Positions 1 to 5,330 of a stretch of 5,992 nt of DNA are shown piece by piece. Made by a program: the position numbers and the translations under genes. The stretch spans positions 1-5,992 of the forward strand of contig CANQEC010000160.1 of NCBI GenBank assembly GCA_947594335.1, given 5' to 3'. How positions within the stretch are numbered: position 1 is the first letter of the stretch; every line of letters starts with the position of its first letter. Source of the stretch: an uncultured Lachnospiraceae bacterium (GTDB taxonomy: Bacteria > Bacillota > Clostridia > Lachnospirales > Lachnospiraceae). The notes beneath the pieces were generated by a model, which was not told the DNA's origin, did not search any database, and saw only the letters and a program-made list of their open reading frames with translations.

Positions 1-1804
1 CTGGGGCAGCTGGAATCATGATAAAGACCGGCTGGTCATCACGGAGTACGACCTGGATCTGTCCCCCGGGACAGAGCTGACCGTCAAGAGTCTTGATGGC
101 AAAACCCAAAGGACCCTGACCCCGGAGCAGATACTGCACGCCGGCGTCACGAACAACGTCAACCTCCGCTTCAGCAAGTACAACCCCGGCTACGTGACCT
201 ACTTCAACAACATCGAGGGCATCAACAAGACCGGCGTGCCGGACAAGAACACCAACACCATCGACTACACCGTCACCGTGGGCATGATGGACGACACCGT
301 CCGGGACTACTTCAAGAAGGTCGGGCAGGACGTTTACGACAGCTTCGATGAATACAAAAGCTGGGATTACCAGTACACGATGCAGGCTGAGTTTCTCGAC
401 GTGCTGCCCGATGGCTGGGACTATGTGCCGGGCAGCCTGTACGCGGTGACAACGGATTGGTACGGAAACACCACAACCTTCGCGTATCTGACCGAAAGGG
501 GATCCGAATTGAGCGAGGACGGGAAATCTATCTCCGCACCGCTGATTAACTTCTGGTCGGGGAGCTTGGGGATGCACGATGCGGTCAAGGGGGCTGACAA
601 TTGGACGGAGATCTCGTTCCACTACAAGCTCAAGGCCAGCCGCGCGTGGCTGATAAAGCATGCCGAAGACGAGAGCGCGGTTGATATAGATAACTACGCC
701 GCAATCAAGGACAAAAAAAGTACCCATTGGAACACCAAAGAGAAGGTTCCCTATCTGCCCAACCGGCTGACCAAGACCGCCGAACAGAAGGGTGAAACCA
801 ACCTGATCGAGTTCACCCTGGAGATGAACCTGGCCGGCAAAAATTTGGACACGAGCAAGGATTACCTGATTGTGACCGACAAGAGTTCCGGTATCGAGAT
901 TCGGCCGGAGAGCATTGTGGTCAGCCAGGTGAAGGACGACGGGATGGTCGTGCCGCTGACGGACCTGGGCGAGATCACCCTCGACGCGGAACTGGGGTCC
1001 GACAAGTGGGGACGCCTCCCTAAAGAGGAGCAGAAGTCTAAAGAGCAGGAGTCTGAAGAGCAGAAACCTGAAGAGAAGAAACCCCAGTTCAGGCTTAAGG
1101 TTCCCGACGAGGTTCCGCTTCGCATCACCTATCAGGCGCTGGTCACTAGTACCGGGGACAGCGTACCCGTTTCCAACGAGGCCAGTATCGACGGCGTGGG
1201 TCGCTCCGACAGCGACTACGAGAAATCTCTGAAGGTCAACGACATCTCCGCTGGCGGCTCCGGCAGCCTCAACGAACTGACCTTTGAAAAAACCGACAGC
1301 ACGGACAGCAGCAAGAAACTGTCTGATGCGCAGTTCAGGTTCTATATCGTACGCCAGGAGGAATCTAAGCTGGAGCAGACGAAGCTCATCAAGGTGGGCA
1401 AACAGGAATACAGTTGCTACAGCGGGGCCGACTGGGTGATTACCACCGGTAAGGACGGGGACGACGGCACCTTCCACATCGGCGGCAAGGACAGGAACTG
1501 GAATTTGGCGCCGGGGAACTACTACATCCTCGAAGAAATCACACCCCCGGAAGGGTATAAGAAGCTTGAGGAGCCCGTTCTCTTCTACTTTGGGATGGAG
1601 AATCAGGTAGACAAGGGAAAATATCCCGACGCGAAGTTTGCTCTGCCGGGCGGAACCTTGACCGTGGAGGACCCGCCGGTTGAATACACACTGCCTGAAA
1701 CGGGCGGACCGGGCACATTCTTCTATACTGTAGCCGGGCTTGTGCTTGCGCTGGGCAGCGGGGTTCTTCTGACGGTAAGAAGGTGCCTGCGCCGGGTACG
1801 GTAA
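1..1804 (+). CDS. LPXTG-anchored surface adhesin/pilin with isopeptide-type domains, 5'-partial
   Basis: C-terminal 600 residues of a cell-wall-anchored surface protein. The frame stays open from base 2, so the ATG at 194 is probably internal and the real start lies outside the window. Numbering the visible protein from base 2, residues about 1-255 are beta-rich with no clear match. Residues about 255-420 resemble the isopeptide-forming repeat domains of Gram-positive adhesins (ending in LRITYQALV and VSNEAS). A charged repeat linker (about 340-361) interrupts this part. Residues 424-563 form a SpaA/CnaB-like domain with a candidate bond-forming Lys430 and a perfect E-box, YILEEITPPEGY (508-519, Glu512). 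The end is a textbook sorting signal: LPETG (564-568), a hydrophobic segment (about 572-592) and an Arg-rich tail. The downstream sortase would cleave between T and G. Likely role: adhesion or pilus subunit on the cell surface. Whether it is backbone, tip or a non-polymerised adhesin cannot be told without the N-terminus. Confidence 0.9.
   Translation, partial: WGSWNHDKDRLVITEYDLDLSPGTELTVKSLDGKTQRTLTPEQILHAGVTNNVNLRFSKYNPGYVTYFNNIEGINKTGVPDKNTNTIDYTVTVGMMDDTVRDYFKKVGQDVYDSFDEYKSWDYQYTMQAEFLDVLPDGWDYVPGSLYAVTTDWYGNTTTFAYLTERGSELSEDGKSISAPLINFWSGSLGMHDAVKGADNWTEISFHYKLKASRAWLIKHAEDESAVDIDNYAAIKDKKSTHWNTKEKVPYLPNRLTKTAEQKGETNLIEFTLEMNLAGKNLDTSKDYLIVTDKSSGIEIRPESIVVSQVKDDGMVVPLTDLGEITLDAELGSDKWGRLPKEEQKSKEQESEEQKPEEKKPQFRLKVPDEVPLRITYQALVTSTGDSVPVSNEASIDGVGRSDSDYEKSLKVNDISAGGSGSLNELTFEKTDSTDSSKKLSDAQFRFYIVRQEESKLEQTKLIKVGKQEYSCYSGADWVITTGKDGDDGTFHIGGKDRNWNLAPGNYYILEEITPPEGYKKLEEPVLFYFGMENQVDKGKYPDAKFALPGGTLTVEDPPVEYTLPETGGPGTFFYTVAGLVLALGSGVLLTVRRCLRRVR
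1019..1084 (+). repeat. In-frame 15-bp imperfect tandem repeat encoding a Lys/Glu/Gln-rich linker
   Basis: Four successive units begin with cct or tct and read P-K-E-E-Q-K, S-K-E-Q-E, S-E-E-Q-K and P-E-E-K-K, then a closing Pro. Three of the units are exactly five codons; the first has six. The period keeps the frame, so copy number could change without breaking the gene. The peptide is highly charged and probably disordered. It sits between a beta segment (EITLDAEL) and the closing strands of the same isopeptide-type domain, as an exposed loop would. Confidence 0.75.
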
Positions 1805-1844
1805 GAAAATCAGAAACATTTGAAACCATGATCTATCATTGTGG

Positions 1845-1880
1845 GGCCGGAGGCGGAACAAGGTCTCCGGCCTCCTTGTT
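1845..1880 (+). terminator. Terminator-like hairpin after the adhesin gene
   Basis: A perfect 8-bp inverted repeat, GGCCGGAG (1845-1852) and CTCCGGCC (1865-1872), lies 40 bases after the adhesin stop. Overlapping alternative pairings exist: GGAGGC 1849-1854 with GCCTCC 1870-1875, and AACAAGG 1857-1863 with CCTTGTT 1874-1880. No uninterrupted T-run follows directly, and the next one (1913-1918) is about 40 bases away. It may therefore be a leaky terminator or 3'-end stabiliser that lowers read-through to the sortase. Confidence 0.45.
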
Positions 1881-1969
1881 GTCAGGGCAAAGATCTGTTC
1901 TTCATTTAGGAGTTTTTTGTTTGCATGCACAGGCCCTGGCCCGCATATGGAAATCAGCTGTCATCGCAG

Positions 1970-2014
1970 CCTGCGGGCCGCACGGCGGGCAGGAAGAAAA
2001 CCGCATCCTGCCCG
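1970..2014 (+). promoter_or_regulatory. Two mutually exclusive hairpins in the adhesin-sortase spacer
   Basis: CCTGC (1970-1974) can pair with GCAGG (1989-1993), enclosing an inner GCC/GGC stem. The same 3' arm belongs to a perfect 9-bp inverted repeat, CGGGCAGGA (1986-1994) and TCCTGCCCG (2006-2014), with an 11-base loop. The two structures cannot form together, an arrangement typical of attenuators, although no ligand domain or leader peptide is recognised. The inverted repeats are read directly from the sequence; a regulatory role is inference. Confidence 0.35.
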
Positions 2015-2116
2015 ATCAAATCCGGATCTTTGCAGAAGCTTTAATCAGAACACAGATACCCTCTTCGTGCTCTGCAGGCAGGTCTGCCGTCTGGTCGGTC
2101 AGCGTTCCGCTTCGGT

Positions 2117-2247
2117 CGACGCCGCGCGCTGCCGGTGCACAGCGCCTCTGTATACCATAGTATGCAAGGCGAGCTGCCGGTGGCAGGTCATCTGCATGCC
2201 TTAGTATGCAGAAAAGCTGCCAGTGGCAGGTTTTCTGTATGGGGACA
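2117..2247. repeat. Array of about three 44-bp palindromic units
   Basis: The units are 2117-2160, 2161-2204 and 2205-2247. Each carries GCTGCCRGTG near position 12 and a TCTGYAT motif near the 3' end; the junctions into units 2 and 3 both read TAGTATGC. Unit 3 folds into a hairpin of 15 pairs (2206-2240, one G.G mismatch, AGT loop). Unit 2 folds into the same shape (2161-2198, same G.G mismatch, two-base change-compensated arms, one bulged A). Unit 1 is more degenerate but still gives GCGCTG/CAGCGC (2126-2131 with 2140-2145). A possible fourth, poor copy lies about 45 bases upstream (CTGCC at 2084). The array ends about 20 bases before the sortase RBS. It may be a dispersed palindromic element or a transcript-level control site for the sortase; neither can be decided from this window alone. 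Confidence 0.7.
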
Positions 2248-2274
2248 AAGTTTTCATAATAACAAAGGAAAGGG

Positions 2275-3057
2275 ATGGCTATGGAAGCTGTTCGAGATAT
2301 GAAGGAGAGGGACGTGACGGAAGAACATCCGTGTGACTCTCCCGAAGAGTACGAAAAAGAAAACAGGAAAGCCAGAGTGATCGCCTGCGTCCTTCTGGGA
2401 TGCTGTATTCTGGTGAGCGTATATCTGATCGCCCGCACGCCGGTCAGCGACTGGTTCCACTCGATGCGCATGGAGAAGATCATCGCCGATTATGATGAAA
2501 CGGTTGCGGCTCTCTCCGTGGAGGAACGGAACGGACTGCGAGAAGCGGCCCTTTCCTACAACGGCCGTCTCCGGCTGGGCACACATTTCCGGCTGAATCA
2601 GGATGAACTGGACGAATACGACGCGCAGCTGGATCTTACCGGAACGGGCGTGATGGGCTATATCCAAATTCCAAAGATTAAGGTATCGCTGCCCATCTAT
2701 CATACAGCCGAAGAAGACGTTCTGGAGGAAGCCGTAGGCCACATTCCCGGCTCGTCCCTGCCGGTGGGAGGAGAATCCTGCCATACGGTTCTATGCGGGC
2801 ACCGGGATCAGTCTGACGCGTATCTGTTCCATGATCTGGACAAGCTGGAGTCCGGGGATACGTTTACGCTTACCGTTCTGGACGAGACCATTACCTACGA
2901 AGTCGACCAAGTCCGCATTGTCTTTCCAAGGCAGGTTGGCGATCTGGCTGTCGAAAGCGGGAAAGATTACTGTACGCTTGTCACCTGCCATCCGCATAAA
3001 AGCAGCACCTACCGTATGCTGGTCCGAGGGAAAAGGATTTACCCAGATAACAACTGA
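2275..3057 (+). CDS. Class C-type (pilus/adhesin) sortase
   Basis: Membrane-bound transpeptidase that cuts LPXTG-type signals and joins the product to a pilin lysine or to the cell wall. It has 260 residues: a charged cytosolic N-terminus (1-33), one membrane segment (about 34-53) and an extracellular sortase fold. Class C-like landmarks are MGYIQIPKIKVSLPIYH (127-143), VGHIPGSSLPVGGES (154-168) and the catalytic residues His176 (CGHRD), Cys238 (TLVTC) and Arg247 (YRMLVRGKR). It lies on the same strand after an LPETG protein, its likely substrate. Oddities: the C-terminal membrane helix usual in class C is absent, the DPF/W lid motif is not seen in the expected 95-110 region, and extra Cys residues surround the active site (169, 174, 233). 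The first ATG has AAAGGAAAGGG just before it. An in-frame GTG at 2314 has a stronger AAGGAGAGG spaced correctly, so the true start could be there. Confidence 0.92.
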   Translation: MAMEAVRDMKERDVTEEHPCDSPEEYEKENRKARVIACVLLGCCILVSVYLIARTPVSDWFHSMRMEKIIADYDETVAALSVEERNGLREAALSYNGRLRLGTHFRLNQDELDEYDAQLDLTGTGVMGYIQIPKIKVSLPIYHTAEEDVLEEAVGHIPGSSLPVGGESCHTVLCGHRDQSDAYLFHDLDKLESGDTFTLTVLDETITYEVDQVRIVFPRQVGDLAVESGKDYCTLVTCHPHKSSTYRMLVRGKRIYPDNN

Positions 3058-3073
3058 ATTTAAGCTAAAAACA

Positions 3074-3107
3074 ACAGGATGGGCCCGATATTAAAAGCTC
3101 ATCCTGT
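3074..3107. terminator. Bidirectional rho-independent terminator between convergent genes
   Basis: An 11-bp stem with one G.T pair is formed by ACAGGATGGGC (3074-3084) and GCTCATCCTGT (3097-3107), with a 12-base loop. Read on the minus strand it is followed by TGTTTTTAGC, a good T-tract, so it should end the minus-strand ATPase/nuclease transcript. On the plus strand the following CGTTTAACG is a weaker tract, 17 bases after the sortase stop codon begins the stem. The position in the 94-base gap between two converging genes fits a shared terminator. Confidence 0.8.
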
Positions 3108-3151
3108 CGTTTAACGAGAATGCGATATTCACGACCGGGGGAAGATGGCAA

Positions 3152-4759
3152 CTATAAAATCATAACAGCCGGTGGTACTGATTTTTCTACGGAATATTTC
3201 TCAATTTTGCACGTATGCTTCTGACTTTTCACATCATAGTTAATCCCGACAAGGAGAAGATCGCCGCCATAGTCTTCCAGCACCTGTGGGTAATGTCTGT
3301 TTTTGATCTGTCTGATTGCGCCGTCTTCTGATTTATTCCATTTCAGTTCAATCAGCAGAATCGGCATGGAGGAGTTCCTTTTTGGCAGATAAACAATATC
3401 TGCAAATCCTTTTCCTGACGGAAGTTCTTCAATTCTCAAAAATTCATCAGTACAGCTGATATACGCAAAGCGGATGACATTTCGCAGAGCTTGTTCATTA
3501 TTATAAAAGAGCGGTGTAGTCCCTTCGCTGTGAGCTGTTTCAATTGCAGCTGCAACAGCGTTTTCATTCATCGAAAGTGTGTCCTGAAGAAGATGGTCCG
3601 AATTTCGAATTAACTGCGCGACTTTTCGGTGCTTTCCGGCAGTGACAGCGCGCAGAAACTCCCGCCGGACTTCTTCATTGGGGATATGGACACTTTGTTT
3701 TTCTGCATCGTAGGACAGATAGCCCAGATGCACAAGCAGAGTAAAGATGTCATCTTTACTTTTTATATTTGTCATGTCATTTTGAAAAGTCCCGATATCG
3801 ACCGGGCAGTCTGTTCCCGCAAGCATCTGAACCAGAGATTCTTTTAATCCGTCTTCGTCCATATCAATATAAATTTTCAGAGATTCATAGGTTTCGGTTT
3901 CTGTCCAATAGGACCCAAATTCCCGATTTTTAATGGATTCGATTACGGAGTTGGGACTGTATATGGATTTGACTTTTCGGAAAGAATAGCCATCATACCA
4001 GTGCCGGGCTTCTTCGAAATCCATGTCATAAATTTTGCACAATTTTTTAACCTCTGGTTCAGTGAATCCCACGTATTCCGCCAGTCTTTTCGGAGAGAGC
4101 ATAGTATATTCCCGAAAATCTGTCAGCGCGGACTGTGTGCCATATTTTTTGATCGGGAGTATTCCGGTCATATAAGCAGCTTCAATCATTTTATCGGTAA
4201 GGCTGCTTTTGAACAGACCGCGAAGAAGGCGGATGTATTCCCTTTGCAGGCTGTCGTTTTTTCTTGCTTCCCGGAACAGAGCATCCCACTCGTCGATGAC
4301 GACGATAAATTTCCGGCCGGTTGTTTCGCTTATATCAGAGAGATATACGGGCAGAGAATCGCCGGTTTGCTTAATTTCAGGAAATGCTTCCTGAAGTTCA
4401 CGGATTACTTCGCGCTGCAGATATTTTACGGTCTCTCTGATGTCGGAAACAATGGAGATAAACCATGTAATATCCAGGCAGATCACGTCAAACTTATTTA
4501 AATATATTTCAAAAGATGGATCCTCTGCAATTTTCAGATCCTGAAACAGAAATCTGGAATCACAGCTCTGATCATAGTAGGCACACAGCATCTGCGCCGC
4601 AAAAGACTTGCCGAAGCGCCGGGGACGGCTTATGCAGGTCAGCTTGTCTTTTGTTCCGAGAGTCTCATTGATAAAAGAAATCAGTCCGGATTTGTCAATG
4701 TACAAGCCCTTTCTGACTGACTGGAATCCGGCATTGCCGGTGTTGAGATATTTTCCCAT
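3152..4759 (-). CDS. AAA-ATPase-like protein with C-terminal PD-(D/E)XK nuclease domain
   Basis: 535 residues, full length for the family that joins an AAA-ATPase_like domain (PF09820 type) to a PDDEXK_9 nuclease-like domain (PF08011, formerly DUF1703). The N-terminus has the usual GLYIDKSGLI segment (18-27). The family's variant Walker A, SRPRRFGKS, is at 44-52 and Walker B, IVVIDEWD, at 152-159. The C-terminal domain keeps the nuclease signature: Asp454 (FADIVYLP), Glu471-x-Lys473 (IELKW) and Q484/Y490 (QIKNRHY). The cellular role of this family is not established. Members are abundant, often multicopy, in gut anaerobes, and their nuclease fold has prompted ideas about mobile DNA or defence. 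The start has AAAGGA (4768-4773 on the minus strand) eight bases upstream. Base composition is clearly more AT-rich than the adhesin and fruK, and it faces both neighbours, suggesting a separately acquired single-gene unit. Confidence 0.9.
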   Translation of the reverse strand: MGKYLNTGNAGFQSVRKGLYIDKSGLISFINETLGTKDKLTCISRPRRFGKSFAAQMLCAYYDQSCDSRFLFQDLKIAEDPSFEIYLNKFDVICLDITWFISIVSDIRETVKYLQREVIRELQEAFPEIKQTGDSLPVYLSDISETTGRKFIVVIDEWDALFREARKNDSLQREYIRLLRGLFKSSLTDKMIEAAYMTGILPIKKYGTQSALTDFREYTMLSPKRLAEYVGFTEPEVKKLCKIYDMDFEEARHWYDGYSFRKVKSIYSPNSVIESIKNREFGSYWTETETYESLKIYIDMDEDGLKESLVQMLAGTDCPVDIGTFQNDMTNIKSKDDIFTLLVHLGYLSYDAEKQSVHIPNEEVRREFLRAVTAGKHRKVAQLIRNSDHLLQDTLSMNENAVAAAIETAHSEGTTPLFYNNEQALRNVIRFAYISCTDEFLRIEELPSGKGFADIVYLPKRNSSMPILLIELKWNKSEDGAIRQIKNRHYPQVLEDYGGDLLLVGINYDVKSQKHTCKIEKYSVEKSVPPAVMIL

Positions 4760-4816
4760 AACTTCAATCCTTTTCCTGAAAAACGGCAGATTTACGGGCT
4801 CATTGTATTATTGTAA

Positions 4817-4834
4817 TAAGAACAGTATAGCACA
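4817..4834 (-). promoter_or_regulatory. Extended -10 promoter for the ATPase/nuclease gene
   Basis: On the minus strand the sequence reads TGTGCTATACTG, an extended -10 (TGC-TATACT, hexamer at 4824-4829). No good -35 hexamer lies 16-18 bases upstream, as is common for extended -10 promoters. Transcription would begin near 4817, giving a leader of about 58 bases before the start at 4759, which contains a clear AGGAAAAGGA ribosome binding site. Confidence 0.5.
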
Positions 4835-4850
4835 GAAACCGGGTCGGGAA

Positions 4851-5075
4851 TTATTTTCCGGCCGCCATTTTTTCCACGCGGCACTGTTTCTGGCAGAATG
4901 CGATGCCAAAGGATGTCACCTGCCGGTATCCGGCTTTTTGAACAGCAGCGGCATATTGTTTTTTGCTAATCTGCTTTTAAGGCATCTTCACAGGCGGCGG
5001 CCAGTCTGTCTCCAGGAAGGCCTGCATCCGCCTGGCATCTCCGCTCTACAATGCGTGAAACAGCTCTGCGCGGTC
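4851..5075 (-). pseudogene. Decayed C-terminal remnant of a second AAA-ATPase-like/PDDEXK nuclease protein
   Basis: On the minus strand three short pieces in shifting frames read as the end of a PDDEXK_9-family protein. Piece A (about 5075-5004) reads DRAELFHAL, a stop at 5046-5048, then SGDARRMQAFLETD, like the segment before the nuclease domain. Piece B (5013-4975) reads GDRLAAACEDALK. Piece C (4973-4851), reached after one extra base at 4974, reads QISKKQYAAAVQKAGY, then SFGIAFCQKQCRVEK to a TAA. B+C match the family's closing motif (compare EDGAIRQIKNRHYPQVL of the intact neighbour). Between A and B the Asp...Glu-x-Lys core, about 75 residues, is missing. With a stop, frame changes and a deletion it cannot be functional. 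Its divergence from the neighbour implies an older, distinct paralogue, not a recent duplicate. It may extend to about 5130, but I cannot recognise that part. Confidence 0.72.
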
Positions 5076-5133
5076 GCTGGTCTGCTTCTGTCGGCCTTCC
5101 CGTCTGGTTTTATTATACAGGACAGAGGAGGGG

Positions 5134-5162
5134 TTTTCAATCAAATATTGCGGCGTTATAAT
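5134..5162 (+). promoter_or_regulatory. Promoter for fruK
   Basis: TTTTCA (5134-5139), a 17-base spacer and a perfect TATAAT (5157-5162) make a sigma-A type promoter pointing at fruK. Transcription would start near 5169, leaving a leader of about 160 bases that contains the two palindromes described separately. No other gene lies between it and fruK, so fruK appears to be the first gene of its transcript. Confidence 0.6.
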
Positions 5163-5220
5163 CAGAACAGAAAATCAAACATGAACAAACTGGTGTGCAG
5201 ACACGGACAACGACGAGACC

Positions 5221-5307
5221 CGAACGGCAAAAGTTCCGATTCGTCAACGATATAGCGCGATATGAGGTATGGATATCCGGGAATCGAACGATAAAAGTGT
5301 CGGTTCA
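5221..5307. promoter_or_regulatory. Paired bulged palindromes, candidate operators or RNA elements for fruK
   Basis: Copy 1 (5221-5243) is CGAACGG, an 8-base centre, then CCGATTCG. Copy 2 (5285-5307) is CGAACGA, an 8-base centre, then TCGGTTCA. Both share AAAAGT in the centre and one unpaired base at the same place in the right arm. The innermost pair changes from G-C to A-T, which keeps the symmetry. The copies are direct repeats 64 bp apart, about six helical turns. This fits two sites for a dimeric repressor, for example a DeoR-family FruR commonly linked to fru operons, but the regulator assignment is inference. Confidence 0.5.
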
Positions 5308-5315
5308 TCAGAGGA

Positions 5316-5330
5316 AAAGGAGGGGATGGG
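5316..5330 (+). promoter_or_regulatory. Ribosome binding site of fruK
   Basis: AAAGGAGG at 5316-5323 lies seven bases before the ATG at 5331 and fixes that start. An earlier ATG at 5326 is too close to the ribosome binding site and reaches a stop after two codons (ATG GGA TGA), overlapping the real start as ATGA. Confidence 0.85.

Noticed and set aside
1921..1949. Possible promoter (TTGCAT, 17 bases, CATATG) for the sortase
   Set aside because: Both hexamers match the consensus poorly, and no better promoter was found in the spacer. Read-through from the adhesin remains as likely.
1783..2204. Two overlapping plus-strand open frames across the spacer
   Set aside because: They overlap each other in different frames, lack good ribosome binding sites and run through the hairpin repeats. 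Their translations are Arg/Cys-rich with no family features.
2117..2247. CRISPR array
   Set aside because: The units are imperfect, with no spacer of constant length between identical repeats, and no cas genes are nearby. The palindromic unit itself repeats.
2016..2784. Long minus-strand open frames opposite the sortase and spacer
   Set aside because: They are antisense shadows of the well-supported sortase gene, with no recognisable domains.
4608..5255. Plus-strand 215-codon open frame
   Set aside because: It begins inside the antisense of the ATPase gene and crosses its promoter and the pseudogene. Its translation has no family features, whereas the opposite strand explains the sequence.
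5249..5278. Repeated GATAT words and a short GATAT/ATATC inverted repeat in the fruK leader
   Set aside because: The stem is only five AT-rich pairs with a nine-base loop, so it is not distinguishable from chance.
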